Assembly: GCF_009739465.1 (NCBI RefSeq)
Contig: NZ_WHOM01000044.1
Coordinates: 62,001 to 126,000 of the forward strand
Source: Streptomyces apocyni
GTDB lineage: Bacteria > Actinomycetota > Actinomycetes > Streptomycetales > Streptomycetaceae
Direction of reading: 5' to 3'
Length of the DNA stretch: 64,000 nt
A program made the position numbers and the translations under genes. Under the pieces are notes generated by a model. The model searched no databases. It worked only from the letters and a program-made list of their open reading frames with translations, and was not told the DNA's origin. Below, piece after piece: positions 43,541 through 53,014 of this stretch. Positions within the stretch are counted from its first letter, which is position 1, and each line of letters begins with the position of its first letter.

Positions 43541-46105
43541 GTGTTGAAGGCGACGTTGCGGAGCTTCTTCGCACACAAGGGCCGGCTGGCGCTCTCGGCG
43601 CTGGCGGTGCTGCTGTCCGTGGCGTTCGTCTCGGGCAGCCTGATCTTCTCGGACACGGTGAACCGCACCTTCGACCGGCTCTTCGCTTCCACCTCGGCCG
43701 ATGTGTCCATCGGGCCCAAGGAAGGCATCAGCGAAGCCGTCCCGTCGGGGATCACGCCGACCGTCCCCGCCGAACTGGCTGACCGGGTGGCCACGGTGGA
43801 CGGTGTCGCCAAGACCGAGGTCGACGTCGGCGTGGACAACATCACCATCGTCGACACGCACAACGAGTCGGTGGGCTCGACGACCGGCGCCCCGACCATC
43901 GCGGTCAACTGGTACGAGAGCGACCGCAGTCCCGTAGAGCTGACCGACGGGCGCGCCCCGCGTGGCGCGGACGAGGCGCTGCTCGACGCGGACACCGCGG
44001 ACCGCAAGAACGTGTCGATCGGGGACACCCTGAAGATCCTGGCGCGGCCAGGCTCCTTCGAGGTCGAAGTCGTCGGCATCGCGACCTTCACCACCACCAA
44101 CCCGGGCGCCGCGCTGGTCTTCCTGGACACCGAGACGGCCCAGAGCAAGCTGCTGGGCGACCCGGGGCTGGCGACCAGCATCGGGGTGGAGGCGGCCCCC
44201 GGCGTGAGTGATGACGAGCTCAAGCGGAGCGTCGTCGCCGAACTGGGCGCCGACTACGACGTGAAGACGGCGGACGAAGTGGCCAAGTCCGCGGCGGAGG
44301 AGCTGGGCGGGTTCCTGGACATCATCAAATACGTCATGCTGGGATTTGCCGGAATCGCCTGTCTGGTGGGCGTGTTCCTGATCGTCAACACCTTCTCCAT
44401 GCTGATCGCCCAGCGCACCCGTGAGCTGGGCCTGATGCGCGCGCTGGGCGCGGATCGCCGTCAGGTGCGCCGCTCGGTACTGACCGAGGCGCTGCTGCTC
44501 GGGCTGGTCGGCTCGACGCTTGGCCTGGCCGCCGGGATCGGCCTGGCGTTTGGGCTGATCAAGCTGATGGGCGTCTTCGGGATGAACCTGAAGTCCACCG
44601 AGATGGTCATCGGGTGGGCGACTCCCGTCGCCGCGTACGTGGTCGGGGTCGGCGTCACGTTTGTCGCGGCGTACCTCCCGGCGCGGCGGGCCGCGCGGGT
44701 CTCGCCGATGGCCGCGCTGGCCGATGTGGAGGTCTCCGGCTTCGGGCGGCCGCTGAAGGTGCGCGCGGTGGTGGGTGTCCTCGTCGGGGCGGCCGGGGCG
44801 GCGGCGCTGATCGGGTGCGCGGTGAGCGAGGACACCGGGAACGCGGCGTCGCTGCTCGGGCTCGGCATCGTCCTCACCCTGATCGCGACCGTCATCGCGG
44901 GGCCGCTCCTGGTACGTCCGGTGATCCGGGTCCTGGGCGGCGCGTTCCCCGCGGTCTTCGGCTCGGTCGGCCGGATGAGCCAGCGCAACGCCCTGCGTAA
45001 TCCGCGTCGTACGGGTGCCACCGCCGCCGCGCTGATGGTGGGTCTCGCGCTGGTGGGCGGGCTCGGGGTGGCCAGCGCCTCGATGACGAAGTCCTTCGAC
45101 GAGCAGATCGACCGGACCCTGGGCGCCGACTTCATCGTGCAGAACAGCAACTTCCTGCCGTTCCCCGAGGAGGTCACCCGGCAGGTCCGCGCCGCCGAGG
45201 GCGCCGGTCTTGTCGTACGCCAGCGGTACGCGCCCGTGGAGTTGAGCCTGCCGGACGGCAAGAAGGTCACCTCGACGGCCGGGGCCTACGAGGACCAGTT
45301 GGACGACGTCGCCAAGATCGTGTACACGGACGGGGACACCGCGGCCGCCCTGGCCCTGGACCACATCGCCATGGACCGGGAGTTCGCCGAGGACCACGGC
45401 GTGCGGATCGGCACCGTACTGCCCGTCGAGTTCCCGGCGAGGCGCGAGGCCCGGCTCACCGTCGGCGCGCTCACCGACCAGCCGGGTACGAGCGGGCCCG
45501 GCACCCAGGGCAACCTGTTCATCGGCTTCGGCACGGCCGAGAAGTACCTCCCCGACGGTCAGGACTCGGCGCTGTTCGTGAACGCCGCGTCCGGCACCAG
45601 CGCCGACACGCTCCGGGCGAGTCTGGAGACGGCCCTGGAGCCGTACCCCCAGGTGCAGGTCCGCGACCAGGCCGACTACAAGGAGCTGATCCGCGAACAG
45701 ATCGCCGTCCTGCTCTACCTCGTGTACGCGCTGCTCGGCCTGGCCATCGTGATCGCCGTGCTCGGTGTCGTGAACACCCTCGCGTTGTCGGTCGTGGAGC
45801 GCACGCGGGAGATCGGGCTGCTGCGCGCGATCGGGCTGGCCCGGCGGCAGTTGCGCCGCATGATCCGCCTGGAATCGGTGGTGATCGCGGTGTTCGGCGC
45901 GGTGCTCGGTCTCGCGCTGGGCCTGGTGTGGGGGCTGGCCGCCCAACGCGTCCTGGCCCTCCAAGGGATGACGGCGCTGGAGATCCCGTGGGGCACGATC
46001 CTGATCGTGGTCGCCGGTTCGGTGGTGGTGGGCCTGGCGGCCGCGCTGCTGCCCGCGCTGCGGGCCTCACGGATGAACGTCCTGGCCGCTATCGCGCATG
46101 AGTAG
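43541..46105 (+). CDS. FtsX/MacB-type ABC permease
   Basis: 854 residues from a GTG at 43541. It has an N-terminal helix (LALSALAVLLSVAFVSGSLI), a MacB periplasmic-like domain, then a first FtsX block of three helices (MLGFAGIACLVGVFLIVNTF, TRELGLMRALGADRRQVRRS after it). A central helix, a second outside domain and a second FtsX block (VERTREIGLLRAIGLARRQL) complete it. Actinobacterial permeases of this type export lipoproteins, peptides or antibiotics; the cargo is unknown. The DUF4232 lipoprotein follows directly. Confidence 0.92.
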   Translation: MLKATLRSFFAHKGRLALSALAVLLSVAFVSGSLIFSDTVNRTFDRLFASTSADVSIGPKEGISEAVPSGITPTVPAELADRVATVDGVAKTEVDVGVDNITIVDTHNESVGSTTGAPTIAVNWYESDRSPVELTDGRAPRGADEALLDADTADRKNVSIGDTLKILARPGSFEVEVVGIATFTTTNPGAALVFLDTETAQSKLLGDPGLATSIGVEAAPGVSDDELKRSVVAELGADYDVKTADEVAKSAAEELGGFLDIIKYVMLGFAGIACLVGVFLIVNTFSMLIAQRTRELGLMRALGADRRQVRRSVLTEALLLGLVGSTLGLAAGIGLAFGLIKLMGVFGMNLKSTEMVIGWATPVAAYVVGVGVTFVAAYLPARRAARVSPMAALADVEVSGFGRPLKVRAVVGVLVGAAGAAALIGCAVSEDTGNAASLLGLGIVLTLIATVIAGPLLVRPVIRVLGGAFPAVFGSVGRMSQRNALRNPRRTGATAAALMVGLALVGGLGVASASMTKSFDEQIDRTLGADFIVQNSNFLPFPEEVTRQVRAAEGAGLVVRQRYAPVELSLPDGKKVTSTAGAYEDQLDDVAKIVYTDGDTAAALALDHIAMDREFAEDHGVRIGTVLPVEFPARREARLTVGALTDQPGTSGPGTQGNLFIGFGTAEKYLPDGQDSALFVNAASGTSADTLRASLETALEPYPQVQVRDQADYKELIREQIAVLLYLVYALLGLAIVIAVLGVVNTLALSVVERTREIGLLRAIGLARRQLRRMIRLESVVIAVFGAVLGLALGLVWGLAAQRVLALQGMTALEIPWGTILIVVAGSVVVGLAAALLPALRASRMNVLAAIAHE

Positions 46106-46127
46106 GGCGTTCTGATCAACTAGGCGG

Positions 46128-47027
46128 ATGCGTCACACCTCCTCGATCACCCTCCCCGCCGCACTCCCGGTCGCCCTTGCCGGTGTCCTGCTGCTCACGG
46201 CGTGCGGAACGCAGCCCGCCGGCACACCCGACCCACCCGTCACGCCCGGAGCGTCCGGCGGCCCCGGTCCGTCGGCTCTGCCCGGCGACCCGGCTGACCT
46301 GGAGAAGGACGGGGTTCGCATCACCGCGATAGGCGACGACGCGCGCGACAGCGAGTTCGAGGTCACCAACGACGCGTCCGAACCGTTCACTTACACGATC
46401 ACCTTCTCCTTGCTGTCAGAGTCAGGAGGAGCACTGGCGAACCCGAAGCAGACAGTGCCGTCCGTCAAACCGGGTCAGACGCTGAGGCGCACACTGACCA
46501 TGGGCGATTCCCCTTCCCCGCGTTCCGCTCAGGCCACACGCGTAAAGATCCTCACGGTACGGCGCGTGCCCGCCGCGGAAGCCCCCTCCGAAGGAGGGCC
46601 CTGCCCGCGCTCAGGACTGCGCGTGTACGCCGGTCGAGGTGATGCCGCGATGGGCCTGCGCGTCGTGAGCCTCCACCTGGTGAACTGCGGCACCCGAACC
46701 GAGCGGCTCAACGGCTACCCGCGGCTCGAGCTCATCGACGAGGACCACAAACCGGTCAAGGACGTACAGATCCTCGAAGGCGGCAGCACCATCGCCACCG
46801 GCACGGGCACCGACGGCGAGCCGCAACCGATCGAGCTCCAGCCAGGCGAGGCCGCCTCCGCGGGCCTGACCTGGCGCAACACCACCGAAGCCGGTCCGGC
46901 CCCGGTACACGCCCCGTACGTCCGCGTACGAGCGAAGCCCGGCGCCGACCCGGTGATGGTGACCCCCGAACTCGACCTGGGCACGACCGGGAAGCTCGGC
47001 GTCGGCCCCTGGAAGAAAAACGAGTAG
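46128..47027 (+). CDS. DUF4232 lipoprotein
   Basis: 299 residues. The signal and lipobox LLLTACG are clear. A Pro/Gly linker and an Ig-like part (FEVTNDASEPFTYTITFSLL) precede the C-terminal DUF4232 domain (CPRSGLRVYAGRGDAAMGLR, then LHLVNCGTRTERLNGYP), which has two conserved Cys that probably bond. It is exported to the cell surface. It follows the ABC permease by 22 bp and may be cotranscribed. Its function is unknown. Confidence 0.85.
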   Translation: MRHTSSITLPAALPVALAGVLLLTACGTQPAGTPDPPVTPGASGGPGPSALPGDPADLEKDGVRITAIGDDARDSEFEVTNDASEPFTYTITFSLLSESGGALANPKQTVPSVKPGQTLRRTLTMGDSPSPRSAQATRVKILTVRRVPAAEAPSEGGPCPRSGLRVYAGRGDAAMGLRVVSLHLVNCGTRTERLNGYPRLELIDEDHKPVKDVQILEGGSTIATGTGTDGEPQPIELQPGEAASAGLTWRNTTEAGPAPVHAPYVRVRAKPGADPVMVTPELDLGTTGKLGVGPWKKNE

Positions 47028-47074
47028 CCGAATCTCGCTCGCCAGGCCGGTCCGGGCTCTGCTTGGGTCGGGGT

Positions 47075-47500
47075 ATGAGTGATCTTCTTGTTCGTCGCGG
47101 AACCCTCGCGGACATCGACACCGTGCTGAAGTTCTGGCGTGAGGCCGCCGAAGGTACGAGCATCAGTGATGACTACGACGGAGTGGCGCGGCTCGTCAGG
47201 ACGGACCCCGAGGCGCTCCTGCTCGCGGAGCGCGACGGGCTCCTCGTCGGGACGGTGATAGCGGGGTTCGACGGGTGGCGCTGCTCCGCCTATCGGCTGG
47301 CGGTGCATCCACAGTGGCGGCGGCAGGGTGTCGGCAGCGCTCTGATGGAGGCGGCGGAGCGGCGCTTCGTGGCGTTGGGCGGGCGGCGGGCTGACGCGAT
47401 GGTTCTGGAGGCCAATGAGCGGGCCCAGCGCGCCTGGGGTGCGGGTGGCTATCGGCGGGAAGACCACTGGCGGCGGTGGGTGAAGCCGCTTACCGGATGA
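47075..47500 (+). CDS. GNAT-family acetyltransferase
   Basis: 141 residues from the ATG at 47075. The acetyl-CoA loop is VHPQWRRQGVGSALMEAAE (motif A, Q/RxxGxG/A as RQGVGS). The end AWGAGGYRREDHWRRWVK is typical of RimI-like small GNATs. It may acetylate an amine or a protein N-terminus; the target is unknown. Confidence 0.88.
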   Translation: MSDLLVRRGTLADIDTVLKFWREAAEGTSISDDYDGVARLVRTDPEALLLAERDGLLVGTVIAGFDGWRCSAYRLAVHPQWRRQGVGSALMEAAERRFVALGGRRADAMVLEANERAQRAWGAGGYRREDHWRRWVKPLTG

Positions 47501-47678
47501 GGGCGCCTGCGGGCTGAGGCCGGTTACCAGCTGAGCTGGGCCCGCTACCGCTCACTTACCATGGGGTCACTCCCGTGATCTCCGGAACGGTGTGAGCGTC
47601 CGTCCCTGGGCGAGCCTCCTGGTACCCGATATCGCGCCGTCACCGCCACAGTGCCCGATCATGGGACGGAGGTGACCG

Positions 47679-49019
47679 ATGACGGAAGTACTTCTGCTCG
47701 CCGTAGCCGTACTGCTCTGCTTCGCGTGTGGCGCCTTCGTCGCGGCGGAGTTCTCGTTGACCACCGTGGAGCGCAGCGAGCTCGAAGGCGCTATCGAGCG
47801 CGAGGAGCGCGGTGCGGCCAGTGCGCTCAAGGCCGTGCGTACCCTGACGTTCCAGCTCTCCGGCGCCCAGCTCGGGATCACGGTCACGAATCTGATCATC
47901 GGAATGCTCGCCGAGCCCTCGATCGCCCGGCTGATCGCGAGTCCGCTGAGGAGCGCGGGCGTCCCGGTCGCGGCCGTTCCGTCCATCGCGCTGTCCCTCG
48001 GTACGGGGCTGTCGACGGTCTTCCTGATGGTCGTCGGGGAGCTGGTACCCAAGAACTGGGCGATCTCCTCGCCGCTGGCCGTCGCCAAACGGGTGGCCAC
48101 CCCGCAGCGCTGGTTCAGCGCCGCGTTCCGCCCGCTGATCACCCACCTCAACAACACCGCGAACCGCACGGTGCGCCGCCTCGGCATGGAGCCCACCGAG
48201 GAGCTGGTGTCGGCCCGCGGGCCGCAGGAGCTGGTGGCCCTGGCGCGCCACTCGGCGAAGGAGGGAGCGCTGGAGGCGGACACCGCGGAACTGTTCGTCC
48301 GCACCCTGAACCTCGCCGACCTCACCGCCGAGAACGTGATGACCCCCCGCGTCCAGGTCATCGCCCTCGACGTCCGGGCGACGGCGGAGGACGTGGCGTC
48401 CGCGACCCGGGCGACGGGGCTGTCCCGCTTCCCCGTCTACCGCTCCAGCCTGGACTCGGTCGTCGGGGTGGCACACATCAAGGACGTCCTGGAGGTTCCC
48501 GCTGAGCACCGGGCACGCTACCCGGTCTCCGAGCTGCTGCGTGAGGCCCTGCTGGTGCCGGAGTCACTCACTGTCGACCGGCTGCTCGACCGGCTGTCGG
48601 CCAAGCGCACGATGGCCGTCGTGATCGACGAGTACGGCGGTACGGCTGGTGTCGCCACGCTGGAGGACATCGTCGAGGAGGTCGTCGGCGAGGTACGGGA
48701 CGAGCACGACCCGCTGGAGACCCCCGACCTGGCCCCGGCCGGACACGACGCCGCAGGCCGCAAGGTGTACTCCGCCTACGGCGCCGCCCGTATCGACCAG
48801 CTCGCGACGATCGCGCTACGCCCGCCGGACGGCCCGTACGAGACCCTCGCCGGTCTGGTCGCCACCCGGCTCGGCCGTATCCCGGCCGTCGGCGACACGG
48901 TCGAGGTCGTGGGCTGGCAGCTGGACGTGGTGGACGCGACCGGGCACCGCGCGGCCCGGCTGCTGCTGCACGCCCCGGCCACCGACGCTGGCCAGGAGAC
49001 CACGGAGGGGACGCGATGA
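47679..49019 (+). CDS. CNNM/CBS-domain (HlyC/CorC family) transporter-like protein, first of two
   Basis: 446 residues. The CNNM transmembrane domain (about 1-200) has CGAFVAAEFSLTTVERSELE and VVGELVPKNWA. Two CBS domains follow (MTPRVQVIALDVRATAED; MAVVIDEYGGTAGVATLEDI then VEEVVGEVRDE), ending with the CorC/HlyC domain (RIPAVGDTVEVVGWQLDVVD). Members export Mg2+ or act in ion homeostasis. Its ATGA end overlaps the next, paralogous gene. Confidence 0.92.
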   Translation: MTEVLLLAVAVLLCFACGAFVAAEFSLTTVERSELEGAIEREERGAASALKAVRTLTFQLSGAQLGITVTNLIIGMLAEPSIARLIASPLRSAGVPVAAVPSIALSLGTGLSTVFLMVVGELVPKNWAISSPLAVAKRVATPQRWFSAAFRPLITHLNNTANRTVRRLGMEPTEELVSARGPQELVALARHSAKEGALEADTAELFVRTLNLADLTAENVMTPRVQVIALDVRATAEDVASATRATGLSRFPVYRSSLDSVVGVAHIKDVLEVPAEHRARYPVSELLREALLVPESLTVDRLLDRLSAKRTMAVVIDEYGGTAGVATLEDIVEEVVGEVRDEHDPLETPDLAPAGHDAAGRKVYSAYGAARIDQLATIALRPPDGPYETLAGLVATRLGRIPAVGDTVEVVGWQLDVVDATGHRAARLLLHAPATDAGQETTEGTR

Positions 49020-50029
49020 TCGTCATCCAGCTGCTGACCGGTGTCGCGATGATCGCCATCAACGCGTTCTTCGTCGGCGCCGAGTTCTCGCTGATCTCGG
49101 TGCGCCGCAGCCAGATCGAGCCGCGCGCCGACCAGGGCGACAAACGGGCCCGCCGGGTGATGTGGGGTCTGCAGCATGTGGCACAGGTCATGGCCGCGGC
49201 GCAGCTCGGCATCACGCTGACCACCCTGGTCCTGGGCGCGGTCGCGGAGCCCGCGATCGCGCATCTGCTGGAGCCGGTGTTCGACGGGGTCGGGGTGCCG
49301 CACGGCCTGGTCCACCCGGTCGCGTTCGTGATCGCGCTGACCCTGGCGACGTATCTGCACATGCTGACCGGCGAGATGATCCCGAAGAACATCGCGCTCG
49401 CGGAGCCGGTCCGCACCGCGCTGCTGCTCGGCCCGCCGCTGGTGGCGCTGACCCGGGCGCTGCGCCCGGTGATCTTCGCCATCAACGCCTTCGCCAACGC
49501 GTTGCTGAAGCTGCTGCGCGTCGAGACCAGGTCGGAGGTGGCCGCGACGTTCTCGGACGACGAGCTGGCCCGGATGGTCCGGGACTCCGGCGAGGCGGGG
49601 CTGATCGACGGCCGGGCCCAGGAGCGGCTGCACGACGCGCTGGAGCTGGGCCGCCGTCCGGTCGCCGATGTGGTGCTGCCGCTGGAACGGGTGGTGTACG
49701 CGCGGGTGGGGGTGACCCCGGAGCAGCTGGAGCGGCTCTCGTCCGAGTCCGGCTTCTCCCGGTTCCCGGTCGTCGACTCGGGCCTGCGGATCGTCGGCTA
49801 TCTGCACGTCAAGGACGCGCTGGACGCGATGCCGCGGGACCTGCCGTTCCAGGTGCCGGACATGCGGCAGATCGCCCGGGTCCGGGAATCCACTCCGCTG
49901 GACGACGTCCTCACGGCGATGCGCCGCAGCCGTACCCATGTGGCGGCCGTGATCGGCGAGGACGGCCGCCTGTCGGGCATGGTCACCATGGAGGACGTAC
50001 TGCGAGAGCTGTTCGGACAGTCGGCCTAG
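49016..50029 (+). CDS. CNNM/CBS-domain (HlyC/CorC family) protein, second of two
   Basis: 337 residues, a shorter paralogue of the upstream gene. It has the CNNM domain (FFVGAEFSLISVRRSQIEPR, GEMIPKNIALAEP) and CBS repeats (VVLPLERVVYARVGVTPEQL, AAVIGEDGRLSGMVTMEDVL) but lacks the C-terminal CorC_HlyC domain. The 4-bp overlap suggests that the two form a pair, perhaps a heterodimer. Confidence 0.92.
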   Translation: MIVIQLLTGVAMIAINAFFVGAEFSLISVRRSQIEPRADQGDKRARRVMWGLQHVAQVMAAAQLGITLTTLVLGAVAEPAIAHLLEPVFDGVGVPHGLVHPVAFVIALTLATYLHMLTGEMIPKNIALAEPVRTALLLGPPLVALTRALRPVIFAINAFANALLKLLRVETRSEVAATFSDDELARMVRDSGEAGLIDGRAQERLHDALELGRRPVADVVLPLERVVYARVGVTPEQLERLSSESGFSRFPVVDSGLRIVGYLHVKDALDAMPRDLPFQVPDMRQIARVRESTPLDDVLTAMRRSRTHVAAVIGEDGRLSGMVTMEDVLRELFGQSA

Positions 50030-50073
50030 TGCCGATCTGCCCCCTCCGACCCCTCCGACCGGTCCGGACAGTC

Positions 50074-50436
50074 TCAGTGGGCCAGCAGGACCAGCACCAG
50101 CGCGGCCAGGGCCGGGACGGTCTGCACGAAGAGGATCTTGCGGGACGCCGTCGCGGCGCCGTACAGCCCGGCGACGGCGACGCAGACCAGGAAGAAGATC
50201 CGCACCTGGAAGCCGACCGGATCAGCGGCGAAGGCGCCCCACAGGAGCCCGGCCGCCAGGAAGCCGTTGTACAGGCCCTGGTTGGCGGCGAGCGCCTTGG
50301 TGGAGGCCGCGAACTCCTCCGTCGTGCCGAAGGCGGCCCGGGCCCGCGGGGTGGTCCACAGGAACATCTCCAGGACCAGGATGTAGAGGTGCAGCAGGCC
50401 GAGCGCGGCGACGGCGATCATGGCGATGACGGACAT
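50074..50436 (-). CDS. DUF1304 family membrane protein
   Basis: 120 residues from the ATG at 50436 (a GTG at 50442 is equally possible). Four helices: VIAMIAVAALGLLHLYILVL, GLYNGFLAAGLLWGAF, FQVRIFFLVCVAVAGLYGA and VQTVPALAALVLVLL. LEMFLWTTPRARAAFG and ANQGLYNGFL are the DUF1304 signatures. Function is unknown. Confidence 0.88.
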   Translation of the reverse strand: MSVIAMIAVAALGLLHLYILVLEMFLWTTPRARAAFGTTEEFAASTKALAANQGLYNGFLAAGLLWGAFAADPVGFQVRIFFLVCVAVAGLYGAATASRKILFVQTVPALAALVLVLLAH

Positions 50437-50576
50437 GCGCACACGCTACGTCACTCCGCGATGGCCGGGCCCCTCCGAGATCAGCGAGTGCGGCGACCGC
50501 GCCCGGCGGACCGCTCCGGCGTGGACCAGCCCGCGCCGTGCCGTCGTCCGCGCCGCCGGATAGCATCGCTCCCGCC

Positions 50577-51356
50577 ATGGAGATGAATGCCACGCACACC
50601 AGTCTCGTCGCGATCGGCGACTCGTTCACCGAGGGCATGTCCGACCGGCTGCCCGACGGTTCCTACCGCGGCTGGGCCGATGTCCTGGCCGGTCGGATGG
50701 CGGCTCGTGAGCCCGGGTTCCGGTACGCGAACCTCGCCGTACGCGGCAAGCTGATCGCGCAGATCGTCGACGAGCAGGTCGACGCCGCCGTGGCGATGCG
50801 TCCCGACGTCGTGACCCTGGTGGGCGGTCTCAACGACACGCTGCGCCCCAAGTGCGACATGGGGCAGGTGAAGGACCTGCTTGAGGAGGCGGTGGTGCGG
50901 CTGGCACCGTCGTGTCAGCGGCTGGTCCTGATGCGCAGCCCCGGTCGGCAGGGGCCGGTGCTGGCGCGTTTCCGGCCGCGGATGGAGGAGCTGTTCGCGC
51001 ATATCGACACACTCGCCGCCCGGCACGACGCGCTGGTGGTCGACCTGTACGGGGCCGATGTGCTCGGTGACCAGCGGATGTGGGACGTCGACCGGCTGCA
51101 CCTGACGCGCGAGGGGCACGGCAGAGTCGCCGAGGCTGTCTGGCAGACCCTCGGCTACGAGCCCGAGGACGACTGGCGCTCGCCCCTGCCGCCCGCCGTC
51201 CCGCCGGGCTGGCTGACCCGGCGCAGGGCGGACGCGCGGTTCGCCCGGGAACACCTGGGTCCGTGGATCGGCCGCCGCCTCACAGGCCGGTCCTCCGGCG
51301 ACGGGCTCCCGCCCAAGCGGCCGGAGCTGCTCCCGTGGGACCCGGCCCGGCCGTAG
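50577..51356 (+). CDS. SGNH/GDSL hydrolase
   Basis: 259 residues. The nucleophile Ser is in AIGDSFTEGM (block I), Gly in the VRGKL stretch (block II), Asn in GGLNDTLRP (block III), and Asp/His in DVDRLHLTREGH (block V). No signal peptide, so it is cytosolic; likely an esterase or lipase. The start chosen, ATG 50577, is not preceded by a strong binding site. It leads toward purB. Confidence 0.9.
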   Translation: MEMNATHTSLVAIGDSFTEGMSDRLPDGSYRGWADVLAGRMAAREPGFRYANLAVRGKLIAQIVDEQVDAAVAMRPDVVTLVGGLNDTLRPKCDMGQVKDLLEEAVVRLAPSCQRLVLMRSPGRQGPVLARFRPRMEELFAHIDTLAARHDALVVDLYGADVLGDQRMWDVDRLHLTREGHGRVAEAVWQTLGYEPEDDWRSPLPPAVPPGWLTRRRADARFAREHLGPWIGRRLTGRSSGDGLPPKRPELLPWDPARP

Positions 51357-51450
51357 CACCCGCGCGGCGGCCTTCGCGTCGGCCTTCGTAGCAACCTACG
51401 AGCAGGCCCTCGGCGCTGGCCTGCACAAACCGCCAGTAGAATGCCCGACT

Positions 51451-52893
51451 GTGACTGCTGTGTCTGCGAAGCCTCGTATCCCCAATGTTCTGGCCGGCCG
51501 CTACGCCTCCGCGGAGCTCGCCGCCCTCTGGTCCCCCGAGCAGAAGGTGAAGCTGGAGCGTCAGCTCTGGCTCGCCGTGCTGCGCGCGCAGAAGGACCTC
51601 GGGATCGAGGTGCCGGACGCCGCGCTGGACGACTACGCGCGCGTGCTCGACACCGTCGACCTGGCGTCGATCGCCGAGCGCGAGAAGGTGACCCGGCACG
51701 ATGTGAAGGCCCGCATCGAGGAGTTCAACGCCCTCGCCGGGCACGAGCACGTACACAAGGGCATGACGTCCCGTGACCTCACCGAGAACGTCGAGCAGCT
51801 CCAGGTCCGCCGCTCTCTTGAGCTGATGCGCGACCGTACGGTGGCGGTGCTGGCCCGGCTCGGGAAGCTGGCGGGTGAGTACGGCGAGCTGGTGATGGCG
51901 GGCCGCTCGCACAATGTGGCGGCGCAGGCCACTACGCTCGGCAAGCGGTTCGCGACGGCGGCGGATGAGCTGCTGGTGGCGTACGGGCGCGTGGAAGAGC
52001 TGCTGGAGCGGTATCCGCTGCGGGGCATCAAGGGTCCGGTGGGTACGGCCCAGGACATGCTGGATCTGCTGGGCGGGGACGCCGGGAAGCTGGCCGGGCT
52101 TGAGGAGCGGATCGCCGCTCACCTCGGCTTCGCGCGGGCGTTCACCTCGGTGGGGCAGGTCTATCCTCGCTCGTTGGACTACGAGGTCGTCACCGCGCTG
52201 GTGCAGCTGGCCGCCGCGCCGTCGTCGGTCGCCAAGACGATCCGGCTGATGGCCGGGCACGAGCTGGTGACCGAGGGCTTCAAGCCCGGCCAGGTGGGTT
52301 CCTCCGCCATGCCGCACAAGATGAACACCCGTTCCTGTGAGCGGGTCAACGGCCTGATGGTCATCCTGCGCGGCTACGCGTCGATGACCGGTGAGCTGGC
52401 GGGCGACCAGTGGAACGAAGGCGATGTGTCCTGCTCTGTGGTGCGTCGGGTCGCGCTGCCTGACGCGTTCTTCGCGCTGGACGGCCTGCTGGAGACGTTC
52501 CTGACGGTGCTGGACGAGTTCGGGGCGTTCCCGGCCGTGGTCGCCCGTGAGCTGGACCGCTATCTGCCGTTCCTGGCCACCACCAAGGTGCTGATGGGCG
52601 CGGTGCGCGGCGGTGTGGGCCGCGAACTGGCGCACGAGGCCATCAAGGAGAACGCGGTGGCTTCCGCGCTGGCCATGCGCGAGCAGGGCGCCGAGCGCAA
52701 CGAACTGCTGGACAAGCTGGCCGCGGACGAGCGGATTCCGCTGGACCGGGCCGAGCTGGACGCGCTGATGGCCGACAAACTGTCCTTCACGGGCGCGGCG
52801 GGCGATCAGGTCGCGGCCGTGGTGTCCCGTATCGAGGAGATCGTGAAGCGGCATCCTCAGGCCGCGGGGTACGCGCCGGGCGCGATCCTCTGA
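51451..52893 (+). CDS. purB: Adenylosuccinate lyase
   Basis: 480 residues from the GTG at 51451. The fumarase-family signature is GSSAMPHKMNTRSCERV; GHEHVHKGMTSRDLTENVEQ holds the N-terminal catalytic His region and AGRSHNVAAQATTLGKRF the other. It splits SAICAR to AICAR and adenylosuccinate to AMP in purine synthesis. It is a single-gene unit ended by a hairpin. Confidence 0.95.
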   Translation: MTAVSAKPRIPNVLAGRYASAELAALWSPEQKVKLERQLWLAVLRAQKDLGIEVPDAALDDYARVLDTVDLASIAEREKVTRHDVKARIEEFNALAGHEHVHKGMTSRDLTENVEQLQVRRSLELMRDRTVAVLARLGKLAGEYGELVMAGRSHNVAAQATTLGKRFATAADELLVAYGRVEELLERYPLRGIKGPVGTAQDMLDLLGGDAGKLAGLEERIAAHLGFARAFTSVGQVYPRSLDYEVVTALVQLAAAPSSVAKTIRLMAGHELVTEGFKPGQVGSSAMPHKMNTRSCERVNGLMVILRGYASMTGELAGDQWNEGDVSCSVVRRVALPDAFFALDGLLETFLTVLDEFGAFPAVVARELDRYLPFLATTKVLMGAVRGGVGRELAHEAIKENAVASALAMREQGAERNELLDKLAADERIPLDRAELDALMADKLSFTGAAGDQVAAVVSRIEEIVKRHPQAAGYAPGAIL

Positions 52894-52894
52894 G

Positions 52895-52923
52895 CGAGCC
52901 GCCGGTAGACCGGCGGTAGCTCG
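52895..52923 (+). terminator. Terminator after purB
   Basis: CGAGCCGCCGGT (52895-52906) pairs with ACCGGCGG(TA)GCTCG (52909-52923) with a 2-nt bulge, immediately after the purB stop. Confidence 0.75.
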
Positions 52924-53014
52924 TCTGTGGGTCGGTGGGTGGGCCGCCCTCGCCGCGTGTTCGACGCTGCGAGTACGATCCGCCCATCACTCGGGCGAGC
53001 TGGGAGGATCTACG

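Noticed and set aside
43349..45964. 871-codon minus-strand frame opposite the ABC permease
   Set aside because: Shadow frame, low-complexity His/Arg/Gln sequence, no ribosome binding site.
47520..47678. Possible Mg2+ M-box leader before the first CNNM gene
   Set aside because: GGCGAGCCTCCTGG and CGATATCGCGCCGTCACCGCC recall the M-box start, but the conserved GUCGAGAGACGCC core and the later stems are missing.
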